Shown here: one piece after another, positions 34,188 to 43,277 of the stretch
How positions within the stretch are numbered: the stretch's first letter is position 1
How the letters are laid out: each line of letters starts with the position of its first letter
Assembly: GCA_963831605.1 (NCBI GenBank)
Contig: CAWHQR010000002.1
Coordinates: 558,001-622,000, forward strand
Source of the DNA: DASUPK01 sp963831605
GTDB taxonomy: Bacteria; Actinomycetota; Thermoleophilia; Solirubrobacterales; 70-9
Direction of reading: 5' to 3'
DNA: 64,000 bases
Program-made: the position numbers and the translations under genes
Notes under the pieces: generated by a model
The model's database searches: none
What the model saw: only the letters and a program-made list of their open reading frames with translations
What the model was told of the DNA's origin: nothing

Positions 34188-35095
34188 TGTACGGGCACCC
34201 CGATGGCCCCGGCTCCCGGCTGCGTGGCGACCGCGTAGTGGTTTCTCAGCGCCGGGCCGAGCAGCCTGGCTGCGGCGGCCACCCCCTTGGCGTCGGTGCC
34301 GGTGACGACCCAGACCGGCGGCCCGTCCCCGGGGTGAAGCGCTGCAATCAGCCCGCCGCCCTTGCCGATGCTCCCGGCGGGCTGACCCTGCTGGTTCAGC
34401 AGTTCGAGCAGGGGCTTCTGTTCGCCGACGAAGCGCGCGAAGACGCCGCTCTGGCCGGGGCCTCCCGTCAGCAGGTCGACGTCGGGATCGTGCCGGATCC
34501 CGCTCCACATCCCGACCTCCACCCTGATCGCCTGGCCCGTGACCTGGTCGCTCGGTTTCGGCTTTGCCCCGGCCGTCACAAGCCGTTGCGAGACGTCCGC
34601 GCACACCGAGCTCGCCGCCCGGCAGTCGACCGACGTCGCCCAGCGCTGGCCCTGGAACCCGTGCACGAACGGCTCCGGCCAGGAGCCCACCACCGCCGGG
34701 ACCCGCATGGCGGCTGTCCAATCCCGGTAGTCCCACCAGATCCGGTCCCCATCAGCCAGGTCGTAGTCCGTGGAGCCCACCGGCGACTCGATTCCGTTCA
34801 CGTAGAAGAACCAGTCACTGGTGCGCCCGCCGCTCGCGGTGCCCGAGAGCCCGTCGATCGACTGGACGAAGCCGCCGCCGTAGCGCGTGGTGATGTCCGC
34901 ATTGCGGTCGAGCACGCGGAGAACCGTGTCGGACTCGTGGATCGAATCGGTCTTCTGGACGAGGACCTTGCTGCCGTAATCCTGGGTGACGGTGAGTGAG
35001 ACATCGCCCTCGTCCTTGCCGGGGCCGAGCCCGCAACCGGCGACCGCCGTGGCGCCGAGCGCCAGGGCGGTCGCCAGGATGCGAACGGGATTCAC
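34184..35095 (-). CDS. DUF4430 lipoprotein, probable extracellular B12-binding subunit
   Basis: The 303-residue protein begins with a lipoprotein signal peptide ending in VAGC, so it should be anchored on the outer face of the membrane. Residues ~30-130 contain a DUF4430 domain: SIDGLSGTASGGRTSDWFFY, VNGIESPVGSTDYDLADGD, RIWWDYRDW. DUF4430 is the beta-domain fold found at the C-terminus of intrinsic factor and transcobalamin. The second half (140-303) is unassigned. It is the second gene of the cobalamin-riboswitch operon, between the RTX protein and EcfT. Cobalamin binding is inferred from domain and operon. Confidence 0.88.
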   Translation of the reverse strand: MNPVRILATALALGATAVAGCGLGPGKDEGDVSLTVTQDYGSKVLVQKTDSIHESDTVLRVLDRNADITTRYGGGFVQSIDGLSGTASGGRTSDWFFYVNGIESPVGSTDYDLADGDRIWWDYRDWTAAMRVPAVVGSWPEPFVHGFQGQRWATSVDCRAASSVCADVSQRLVTAGAKPKPSDQVTGQAIRVEVGMWSGIRHDPDVDLLTGGPGQSGVFARFVGEQKPLLELLNQQGQPAGSIGKGGGLIAALHPGDGPPVWVVTGTDAKGVAAAARLLGPALRNHYAVATQPGAGAIGVPVQ

Positions 35096-36159
35096 TTCTG
35101 GTGCTTCCCCTTGCCGTGCTTGTGGTGCTTTCCACCCTTCGACTTCTTGCCGTTGCGGATGCGACGCTCGCAGTTCTTCGCGAACTTGTCGCGCTTGTCG
35201 CCCTTGACCAGGTCGACGCCGCCGCCGCAGTTGACGCGGTCCTTGCCGCCACCGCGGACATCGATGATGTCGTTGCCGGCCAGGGCCCTGACGCCATCGT
35301 CACCCGCGCGCGGCTTGATCACGTCATCTCCGGCCGTGCCGACGATGTCATCGGTCTCGTGGCTTCCGACGATCAACATGCCACGGTCTGCCGTGCAGCC
35401 GCTGAGCACGCGCGCGACGCAAACGGACAGCGCCGGACTCGGGATGTCGTTGTAGTCCTTGCTCGCGGCTAGCAAATGCGAACCCTCGCTCGAGAACGTA
35501 ACCGTCGCGTTGCCGGCACCGTCCGTCGTCACGGGCGCGTCGCCGCCGGATACCGTCGCGCCGGCCCCAGGCCCAACCGTCCCATCGCTCTTGTATGAGC
35601 GGACCTGAACGGCGATCGGCGTGCCCGGCGTCGTCCGCGCGGGTGCGTCGAGGGCCAGCTCCTCGTCGCTGGAGAAATCATCCGGCGTTCGGTAGAAGAG
35701 CAGCTGGTCGCCAGGCTGGATGAACGTCTGATCAGCGCCGCTCGTGGTCGACACGTGGTTCTGCTCCAGGAGCCAGAAACCCGGTGGCGTTCCCGCCCCG
35801 ATGCTGCACACGCTGAGCGAGCCGAACGACGCAAAGTCCGCGTCCGAGACCTTGAACGGCTGCAGTGACGGCGTCGCGTCGGACGCCTCCTCCACGGCGC
35901 TGAGCATGTTCGGCGCCGACTCCGTGTACGTCTGCCCGCTGCTCTGCTTGAACGGGGGCGTCGGGTCAAAGCAATCGTCACCGGCGTACGTCTTCACCGT
36001 GGCGGCCGAGGGCGCGTACTGGCGAAGATTGGCCAGCTGTGCCCCGTCGTTGGTCACCACATGAATGTCCACCGGCACACTGGCGCTCGCCTCCGCCGCT
36101 CCCAACGCGGCAACGGCGATCAGCGACGCCAGCGCCGCAATCGAGACAGTGATTCTCAT
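35092..36159 (-). CDS. Secreted protein with DUF4430-like and RTX calcium-repeat regions
   Basis: The 355-residue protein has a signal peptide (AEASA cleavage region). An N-terminal domain follows, with GFWLLEQNHVSTTSGADQTF then IQPGDQLLFYRT, resembling the W..NH..GD core of DUF4430. A beta-sandwich-like middle (VSGGDAPVTTDGAGNATVTF) comes next, then a short run of RTX-like repeats (GTAGDDVIKPRAGDDGVRAL, AGNDIIDVRGG). The C-terminus is very basic and His-rich (KHHKHGKGKH). It is the first gene behind the cobalamin riboswitch. A role as an outer B12-binding or delivery protein is proposed. Confidence 0.8.
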   Translation of the reverse strand: MRITVSIAALASLIAVAALGAAEASASVPVDIHVVTNDGAQLANLRQYAPSAATVKTYAGDDCFDPTPPFKQSSGQTYTESAPNMLSAVEEASDATPSLQPFKVSDADFASFGSLSVCSIGAGTPPGFWLLEQNHVSTTSGADQTFIQPGDQLLFYRTPDDFSSDEELALDAPARTTPGTPIAVQVRSYKSDGTVGPGAGATVSGGDAPVTTDGAGNATVTFSSEGSHLLAASKDYNDIPSPALSVCVARVLSGCTADRGMLIVGSHETDDIVGTAGDDVIKPRAGDDGVRALAGNDIIDVRGGGKDRVNCGGGVDLVKGDKRDKFAKNCERRIRNGKKSKGGKHHKHGKGKHQK

Positions 36160-36194
36160 CTGTGAGCCACCCCTTCCTCGAGGGTCGTGTTGGC

Positions 36195-36350
36195 GGGCCG
36201 GGGACAGGTCTCCTGGCTTCCGGGCTCGACTGAGGCGCCTTCCCAGAGAGTCGTGGACTCCCCAGTGGTCTAGTGCGACAGCATCGCCCGGTCACAGTGG
36301 CGGGACCGCGCCGGCTTCTCACCGGACTTCCCTTGACCACCGGCCGTTAT
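36195..36350 (-). promoter_or_regulatory. Cobalamin (B12) riboswitch
   Basis: Read on the minus strand, the leader has the standard order: GGTGGTCAAGGGAAGTCCGG at the 5' side, GGTGAGAAGCCGG, the core GCCACTG (36295-36301), and the B12 box AGCCAGGAGACCTGTCC (36202-36218). These are the conserved parts of adenosyl- or methylcobalamin riboswitches. It ends about 35 bases before the ATG of the first gene at 36159, so ligand binding probably hides the ribosome-binding site. It links the downstream five-gene ECF operon to vitamin B12. Confidence 0.95.
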
Positions 36351-36365
36351 CGATGGGACCAGCCT

Positions 36366-36398
36366 AAAGAAAAGGGGCGGCCCGAAGGCCGCCCCTTT
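36366..36398 (-). terminator. Intrinsic terminator of the secreted-protein gene at 36422-37150
   Basis: A perfect 12-bp stem, AAAGGGGCGGCC (36371-36382) with GGCCGCCCCTTT (36387-36398), closes a four-base loop that reads TTCG on the minus strand. TTTTCTTT follows directly in the minus direction. It lies 24 bases after the stop of the 36422-37150 gene and just before the cobalamin riboswitch, isolating the two units. Confidence 0.93.
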
Positions 36399-36421
36399 CA
36401 CAACTTCAACTGGCAGAGGTC

Positions 36422-37150
36422 CTACTTCTTCTTCTTGGACTTCGCCTTGCACTTCTGGGTCGACGTAGCCGTCTGCGAGCTGCCGTCGTAGAAGGTGGTC
36501 GTCTCGCTGCTGACCATCTTCTTCTTCTTGCTCTTACAACGGGCCATGACGTAGAAATTCTTACCGCCCGTCTTGACCTTGGTCTGCGTCGTGTCGAACA
36601 GCGTCAGGTCCGTGCCCGGCGTGTTCGGGAGACCCGTCACGTCGAGAGTGTTCGGGCCTGCTGCGTACTGACCGTTGAGCACCAGGGTCAGTGCGTTGGC
36701 GATGCGGGTCCAGACATAGAGAGTCGTCGGACCGCCGCTGACGAGCAGCACCGGGTTCGGCTGCGTGAATGCCCCGGTCTTGTTGTTCACCTCATTGGTG
36801 CCCGAACCCACGATGCTTCCGCCACAGGCGGACTGAACCGCGGCCGTGGTGGTCGCTGCATTGAGGGTCGAGATCGAACACGCGGGAAGGTTCCCGTTGA
36901 CGAACTTGAGCTGCTTGTCCAGCGTGAACTTCGTCTCCTTGGCGGCCGGAGACCCGTTGAAATCGCTGTACTGCGTCGCGATGATGTTGTGCAACGAAAC
37001 GCCCTTGAACGTCTTTGCATCCAGCTTTGTGGGGGCGATCGTTGCATTCAGGGTCTGGCCTGTCGGAGCACCCGCGTAGGCAGTGCCCGAGACGGCGAGC
37101 GCCCCGGCCACGGCCAGCGTGGCTCCAATCAGATACTTGCGCTTACGCAT
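36422..37150 (-). CDS. Secreted protein of unknown function with a poly-lysine tail
   Basis: The 242-residue protein has a signal peptide (MRKRKYLIGATLAVAGALAV, cleavage near AYA-GA) and a beta-rich, Thr/Asn-rich body with two pairs of Cys (NLPACSI, VQSACGG; MARCKSK, TQKCKAK). It ends in KCKAKSKKKK. I recognise no family. The ATG at 37150 has AAAGGAG upstream and a strong terminator follows, so it forms its own transcription unit. Confidence 0.85.
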   Translation of the reverse strand: MRKRKYLIGATLAVAGALAVSGTAYAGAPTGQTLNATIAPTKLDAKTFKGVSLHNIIATQYSDFNGSPAAKETKFTLDKQLKFVNGNLPACSISTLNAATTTAAVQSACGGSIVGSGTNEVNNKTGAFTQPNPVLLVSGGPTTLYVWTRIANALTLVLNGQYAAGPNTLDVTGLPNTPGTDLTLFDTTQTKVKTGGKNFYVMARCKSKKKKMVSSETTTFYDGSSQTATSTQKCKAKSKKKK

Positions 37151-37332
37151 ACCACTCCTTTTCCGTTGGGCAATTTCCCTGGTAGCTACCCGTATTGCGG
37201 CGCCACCAGCCCATGGATTTGCCTTCTCTCGCTGAACCTAACACAGCAAATTGGGCGTAGTTGTGCGGTTTGTTCGCGTGAATGCACGCGACCCGACTAA
37301 TCGGTAGCGGCTCCCCGGAGACCGCCAGGCGC

Positions 37333-38893
37333 CTAGGGGTTGGCGTAGACGTGGGTGTAGTCGCTCATCTCGGCGATCTGCCCGATCGAGGGCTGCTGCG
37401 GCTGCTTCGTGCAGGCCGGCGAGGGCAGCCCCGCGGTGGTCGTCTGACCGCTGAAGGGGAACTGCTTGATCGTGTCGAGGAGCTGCTGCGGGGTGTCGAA
37501 GGTCGCCCGGTTCGCGAAGAACGGGTTGCCGGTGTAGCTGGCGTCCGGTCCGAGCGTCGCGACGATGCCGGGCGGGCTCGCGCAGGGCCGCGTATCGAAT
37601 GTGTCGAGCCCAGTGGCGACCTTGAGCGCGCTGTTGGGCGCGATGTAGGGGTTGGTGCGGGAGTAGGCGAGGCGGTGGGACGTGAAGTTCGCGAACGATT
37701 CGGGGTAGGTGGGCGCCGAGCTGCGGATGTAGTGCCCTGCGCCGCCCGCTTCGGTCGTGCCGACGGCGTTGGTGGCGACGGCGAAGTTCGCGATCAGGCC
37801 CGTGATGTCGCTCTGGTAGCGCCCGATCCCCGAGATGATCGGCGTGAGCTGCTGGGTGAACGGATGGAGCTCGGTGAGCAGGGGCGGGAGATCGCTGTTG
37901 AGCAGCGTCTGGAGGGCCGGCAGCCCGGTCAGGCCACGCTTCTGCGTCTTTCGCAGGCCGACGAAGAAGCCCTTGAAGTCCGGCGTGACCTTCGCGATCG
38001 GCTTGAGGTCGGCACTGAGCTGCCCTCGCCGCTGGATGGAGGTGGGTGATGACCGGATTGGCCAGTTGCGAGAAGCTGGCGAGCCGGTTCAGCGTCAGCT
38101 TGGACTCATCGAGGAAGGTCGGGAGCGCCCTGAACGTGGCCTCGAGGTCCTGGTTGCGCACGGCCGTGGTGTGGAAGACGATGCCCGAGTTTCGGATCAG
38201 GCCCGCGAGCTGACCCTGCCGCTCGCTGAGGGCCCCGAAGACCTCGCCCGTGTTGCGAACCAGCTGCTGGACCGCGCCCTGCTGGGTATCCAGCACACGC
38301 AGCACCTTGTTCGCGTCCTCGGCGAAGGGCGCTAGGTTGGCGATCGCGGCCGAGATGTCGGCACCGCGCCCGTAGCTCGCAATGGCGAGCTGTTGCATCC
38401 ACGTCTGGAACGCGGCGCGCGTCTTGGGATCGAAGGTCCTGAAGACCTCGTCGAGCTGCACGGACGGCTCCACCTGCGCCCTGGGCAGGGTTCCTCCCTC
38501 CGGGAGCTTCGGCGCGTTTCGGTCCCCCTGCGTGAGCTCGACGTAGGTCTCCCCCAGCAGCGTCTTCTGCCGGAGCATCGCCCGCGTGTTGACGGGAATC
38601 GGGGCATACGGAGTGTCGATCTCGAGGGTGGCGAGCGCGAGGTCCCTGTTGGGACCCGAGTTCTCGAGGGTGATGGACTTGACCTTGCCGACCGAGACGT
38701 TGTGGATGCGCACGTCGGATTCCTGCGCCAGCTGTGTCGCCTCGCTGAACGGGACCTTGATCCGGTAGCCCTCCGGCTTCAGGGGCACTGGGCCGCCGAA
38801 GGTCGCCCACAGGAAGAGGAGCAGGCCGAAGCACGAGAAGGCGAAGGCGACGGCTACCGCGATCTGACCGGCGGTGGGTGCTCGCTGGCCCAT
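37333..38893 (-). CDS. MCE-family protein, sixth of six (frameshift at about 38023)
   Basis: The protein has an N-terminal membrane helix (~13-33), the MCE domain (VPLKPEGYRIKVPFSEATQL, VRIHNVSVGKVKSI, LLGETYVELTQG) and a long helical region. The frame breaks in a CCC run at 38023-38025. Removing one base joins THLHPAAR to QLSADLKP and gives 519 residues ending HVYANP at 37333. MCE proteins form tunnels or shuttles that carry lipids or sterols for import. The ATG shares a base with the previous gene's stop (TGATG). It ends the operon. Confidence 0.88.
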
Positions 38894-40221
38894 CAGCTGC
38901 ACCCCGGAATGTTGGTGAGCCTGGGCTGCCCGGTGAGCTGGTAGAGCATGCGCAGATACGGCTCAGAGCGCAGCACGCTGTCCGCGGTCCGGGCGGTTCC
39001 GCAGCTCTCGAGGACGATGCCTCGCCTGATCGGCCCGTACGCGTCCTGGAGCAGGTAGGTCGCGTTCAGGTCGTGATTCAGCCACGGGACGTAGAACAGG
39101 AAACCCTCCTGGTCCCCGGGCGGGTTGTAGGCGAGGGCGTTCAGCCCGGAGTTCAGGTTCGTGAAGCCGGTGCGCAGGCCGGGCGAGGCCTTGCCGAGGC
39201 CCTGAGAGATCTGAGCCAGATGCGTGACTGGGCTCGCGACCTGCTGCGTGAACGGCCTGATCTGGTTCTCGATCGGCCCGGCTGTCTGCTGGAAGAACGG
39301 ACGGAGCGCCCTCAGCGCCGGCGCTGTGGCCTTCGCACCCGGAATGGACTTCTTGAGCGCCGGGCCGGCCTGGAGGGCGAGGTTGTTCGCGCTGGTGAGG
39401 GCGCCCTTGGCCCCCTTCAGCGTCGCCGGGAGCTCGCGGATGGAGCTGCGGATCGACGCCTGCTCCTTGGCGAACGAGGCGAGCACGGCATTGGAGGAAT
39501 CCACGAAGTTGACGAGGTCCTGGTCGCGGTTGCCGAGCTCGGTCGAGAGGAGCTGGAAGTTGTGGATGGAGCTTGCGATGTTCGCGCGCCGCGTCGCGAG
39601 GGCGCCGGAGATCCGCCCGATGTCGCGGGCGAAGGGGTCTAGGCGGCGCAGGGCGTTGGAGAGCTGGACGTCACGGCCCTGGGCCGGGTCGAGCGCCTCC
39701 GCGCCGTTCGCGAGCAGGAGCTTCAGGAACTGCTGGGTGTCCGCGTCGAGCGTGGCCAGGAACTCGTCCGGGTTCACCTGGGGCTGCGTCGAGGAGAGCG
39801 GGATCGTCGAGCCCTCCTTCACGTTCGGCGCCGACTGGGTCCCGGGGTCGACCTCGACGACCATGTCGTTGAGGCCCGTCTTCGGCCGCAGCAGGAGCGA
39901 GGAGTTGGTGTGGATGAGGGACGCGTACTTGTTGTCGATCTCCATCCCGACGACGGCGTGGCCGTCCTGCAGCGTCACGCTGCTGACCTCGCCGACCTTG
40001 ATGCCCGCGATGTCGACCGACTGTCCCTGACCCGGGGTGACGGCCTGGGCGGTGGAGAAGTCGGCGCTGAGCGCGAAGCGATCCGTACCGATCAGCGGCA
40101 CCCAGCTCGGCAGCACGGCGCGCTGGTTGATCAGGATCACGGTGACGGCGAACAGGCCGGCCAGGATCAGCCCGGCAATCGCCAGCACGTCGCGCAGGTG
40201 GGTTCTCAGGGCGTGTCTCAT
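38893..40221 (-). CDS. MCE-family protein, fifth of six
   Basis: The 442-residue protein has an N-terminal membrane helix (~12-31), an MCE domain (FALSADFSTAQAVTPGQGQS, VDIAGIKVGEVSSVTL) and a long alpha-helical needle region rich in Leu, Asn and Gln. A C-terminal Cys-containing end completes it (LTGQPRLTNIPGCS). It overlaps both neighbours by a few bases, so the operon is tightly coupled. The frame is intact. The probable role is lipid uptake across the envelope together with the other five MCE subunits. Confidence 0.92.
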   Translation of the reverse strand: MRHALRTHLRDVLAIAGLILAGLFAVTVILINQRAVLPSWVPLIGTDRFALSADFSTAQAVTPGQGQSVDIAGIKVGEVSSVTLQDGHAVVGMEIDNKYASLIHTNSSLLLRPKTGLNDMVVEVDPGTQSAPNVKEGSTIPLSSTQPQVNPDEFLATLDADTQQFLKLLLANGAEALDPAQGRDVQLSNALRRLDPFARDIGRISGALATRRANIASSIHNFQLLSTELGNRDQDLVNFVDSSNAVLASFAKEQASIRSSIRELPATLKGAKGALTSANNLALQAGPALKKSIPGAKATAPALRALRPFFQQTAGPIENQIRPFTQQVASPVTHLAQISQGLGKASPGLRTGFTNLNSGLNALAYNPPGDQEGFLFYVPWLNHDLNATYLLQDAYGPIRRGIVLESCGTARTADSVLRSEPYLRMLYQLTGQPRLTNIPGCS

Positions 40222-41799
40222 GGGTACGGGGACGGGTCAGGCGGGCCCTGGTTGGCCGCCGGCCCGTTCAGATCGGGGATGGGATTGCTCTGACAGGTGA
40301 CGTCGGTCCGGAAGGGAGGCTCGGAGCTGGTGACGGGCCTCGTGCCGATCGGCGGAACGGTCGAGCCTCCCCACAGGGCCTCCTGCGGCGGGGGGCCGCC
40401 GGTCGACAGCCGCAGGTTGGGCACCGGGCCGCCCGGCGGGACCGCGCCGCCGGCGGAGAAGAAGCGGAGCGACGGGCCGTTGCCGTCGAACGGCTGGGAT
40501 TCGCCGGCGAGGCCGGTCACCGTGTAGCCGAACTCCTTGAAGTTCGGCACGCCGGTCGTGAAGTTGTAGCCGCCGCCCGAGTCGTTCAGGACGACGTTTC
40601 CGGTGGGAATCAGGACGTTGTCCACGCATCCGCTCAGCAGGCCGATCTGCGAGAACAGTGGCCTGCCCTCGTCGGTGGACTTGCCCGCTCCCGGGCCTGC
40701 GACCCGCAGCTGGCTGGCGATGTATCCGAGCTCGTTCTTGCCGAGCAGGGCCGCCGTCTGGTCGATCCAGGGCTGGGAGGCGGCGATGGTGGCGGGGAGC
40801 TCACGGATCCCCGGGGTGAGGTCCAGGGCGAAGGTCCTGAGGTACGGCAGCGTCGCGTTCGTGTGGCGCAGGGAAGGCTCGGCGATCTTGAGCGTCGGGC
40901 CGAGGAGCTTGATGGTGCGCTCCAGGTTGTCGGACTCGGCAGCGAGCGCGCCGGTCACGGTGTTGAAGTTGGAGATCAGGCCCTGCAGCTGAGACTCGTG
41001 ACCGTTCAGGGAGCCGAAGACCTTCGCCTGCGCGGCGATCAGATTGGAGAGGTCGTGCGGGGCGGTGCCCAGAAGCGCCTCGTTGACGATGGCCGAGTCC
41101 CGAGCGGCGGTCTGTCCGTAGTCGAAGGACTTGTTGATCGCCTCGGCAGCCGTGAGGCCCTGCACCTCGGGATCCTGCGTCGCGTTGTCGGCGGCGGTCG
41201 GCTTGTGGGTGAGCGTCGTGCCGTATCCCTCGAGCAGCTTCTGCAGGTTGGCGCGGTCAGGGGCCTGCAGGGAGGTGAGGATCTGGTCCAGCTGCACCGC
41301 CGTGGCGGTCTGGGTGACCGGGATCGTGTCGCCGTCCGAGAGCGAGTGAGCGCTCGGGCTGCCCGGGGTGCACGTCGACGAAGAAGTTGCCCTCCAGGAA
41401 GATGCGCGGCCGGATCTCGATCTGCGCGTCGCTGTGGATGGGCTGACCGTTGTCGTCGACCGTGAAGGTGACCTCGGAGTAGTTGCTCGCGCAATTCCCC
41501 GTCAGGCCGTTGTCGCAGACGCTCTTCACGCTCTCGACCTTGCCGACGTTGACGCCGGCGATCCGGACCGGCGAGTCCTTGCGGATGTTGGCCGCGTTCT
41601 TGAAGACCGCGTGGAGCTCGAAGTGGCTCTGGAACGGAATCGACTTGGTCCATGCCAGGTAGGTGCCGACGACGACCAGGGCGATCAGGATCAGGGCGTT
41701 GCGGACCCGGTGCGGCGGGTGCCCCTTGCGGTAGACCCGCTCGTCGTAGTCCTTGCCGTGCACCTCGACGGGCGGCTTGTTGGCGCGCTCGTCCGTCAC
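40218..41799 (-). CDS. MCE-family protein, fourth of six (frameshift at about 41361)
   Basis: After a charged cytoplasmic N-terminus a membrane helix spans ~30-48. The MCE domain (FELHAVFKNAANIRKDSPVR, IAGVNVGKVESVKS) ends with GNFFVDVHPG. The frame then breaks at a G/C run near 41361. Dropping one base continues as SPSAHSLSDGDTIP and runs intact to 40218, about 526 residues in all. SPSA after HPG is the usual family sequence, which supports an error rather than decay. GTG 41799 overlaps the previous stop (GTGA). Confidence 0.88.
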
Positions 41800-43277
41800 T
41801 TCTTGCCCTTCTTCTTGGACTTCTTCTTCTTGACCTGCTGGAGGATCTGCCCGTCCGTGTGGATGCCCTGGTTCCCGGGGACGTTGCCGATCGTCTGACC
41901 GCCCGGATAGCCCTCGTTCCCCGACTCGCACTCATGTGTCTGCCCCGGCGCAGCGGTGTTCGGGTAGGGGTTGTAGTGCAGGAAGTTCGTGGTCTGGCCG
42001 CCGCCGTTGGCGGGTCCGGAGCTCGGGCCGATCTCGCTGTTCGGCCCGATCGGCGGCTGGAGCACGATGAACCGCTGGCTGGTCCCGATCCCGTCGGCCG
42101 ACCCCAGGAAGCTCGCCACGTTCCTGAAGAGCAGCGTCGCGTAGTTGCAGACCGACTGAGCGGGAGTGATGAACGACAGCGGCGGCCCCAGGGTGTTGTT
42201 GAACGTGTTCAGGTCGTTGATCCCCTGGCGGGCTCCAGCGTTGTTGGAGAGGTTCAGGACCGCCTGGGCGGTCGGGTCGAGCTGCGCGTTGAACGCCGGA
42301 GACAGCGCCAGCGCCTTGACGCCCTCGACGATCGAGTTGCCGAGGTCCTTCTGGACTGGCGCAATCGCGTGGAAGCCGGGCCGCAGCTCGCTGAACAGCT
42401 TGGCGGTGTTGGCGAGCAGCGGCCGGATCGTCGGCAGGGTCGCGATCGTGGTGTCCTCGGTCGAAGGCGACTTCGAGATCGCCTCCTGGATGAATGGGCG
42501 CGAAACGCGGGCGAAGGCGCCGAAGGTGGTGTCGAGGTCGACGAAGAGCTGGCCCTGGATCTCCGCGACCGGCGCGACCTCGGCAGCCGTGGCCGAGAGC
42601 GAGGAGACGAAGTTGCCGAGCCCCGTGTTCGGGTCGGCCAGGTTACGCATCACCGGCGTGAGCACCTGGACCAGCGGCTTGAGCTGGCCGATCGCCTCGT
42701 TCAGGTCCACCCCGCGCCCCGCCAGCGCGTTTCCGAACTCGAGCAGGTTCGACTGGATGGCCGTCCTGGTCGGAGCGTCGAACATGTTGAAGACCTGATC
42801 GATCTCGACGGGCTCGGGCCGTGCCGCGGTGATCGGGACCGTCGATCCGGGCTTGAATCCCTGGCTGGAGTTGCCGCGGTTGATCTCCAGGTACTTGAGG
42901 CCCAGTGCCGACTTCGCTCGGACCACCAGGGTCGAGTTCTCGGGCAGCGGGTTGATGTCCTGGTTGAGCTCCATGTCGACCTTGGCCACCTGCGTGGTGC
43001 ACTGGCGGGTCGGGTCGTTCGGACACGGAGCGTTGTCGACGGTCTCGGGCTGGATCGACTTGATCTGACCGACTCGGATGCCGCCGATCCGAACCTCGTT
43101 GCCCGCCACGAGGCTGGCGGCATTCGGCAGCTCGGCCGAGATCTTGTAGGTGGGGACGAAGGGCAGGCCCTGGTTGGCCTGATAGGAGAGGAAGACGGCG
43201 ACCACGACCACGAGCACGGTCACCGCTCCGACGAGCGTCGGGCTGGCTGCCAGGCTGCCGACGCGCCCGCCCCTCAT
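41796..43277 (-). CDS. MCE-family protein, third of six, with a lysine-rich tail
   Basis: The 493-residue protein has an N-terminal membrane helix (~14-32), the MCE domain (TYKISAELPNAASLVAGNEV, RIGGIRVGQIKSI, KYLEINRG) and a long helical part. The C-terminus carries QQVKKKKSKKKGKK, a strongly basic end shared in type with several exported proteins here. It overlaps both neighbours by four bases. Function follows the MCE family: a subunit of a lipid-import complex. Confidence 0.92.
   Translation of the reverse strand: MRGGRVGSLAASPTLVGAVTVLVVVVAVFLSYQANQGLPFVPTYKISAELPNAASLVAGNEVRIGGIRVGQIKSIQPETVDNAPCPNDPTRQCTTQVAKVDMELNQDINPLPENSTLVVRAKSALGLKYLEINRGNSSQGFKPGSTVPITAARPEPVEIDQVFNMFDAPTRTAIQSNLLEFGNALAGRGVDLNEAIGQLKPLVQVLTPVMRNLADPNTGLGNFVSSLSATAAEVAPVAEIQGQLFVDLDTTFGAFARVSRPFIQEAISKSPSTEDTTIATLPTIRPLLANTAKLFSELRPGFHAIAPVQKDLGNSIVEGVKALALSPAFNAQLDPTAQAVLNLSNNAGARQGINDLNTFNNTLGPPLSFITPAQSVCNYATLLFRNVASFLGSADGIGTSQRFIVLQPPIGPNSEIGPSSGPANGGGQTTNFLHYNPYPNTAAPGQTHECESGNEGYPGGQTIGNVPGNQGIHTDGQILQQVKKKKSKKKGKK

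Noticed and set aside
37275..37290. Perfect 6-bp hairpin CGCGTG-N4-CACGCG downstream of the MCE operon, considered as a terminator.
   Set aside because: No T-run follows in either direction and it lies close to the promoter of the next gene; a terminator call is not supportable.
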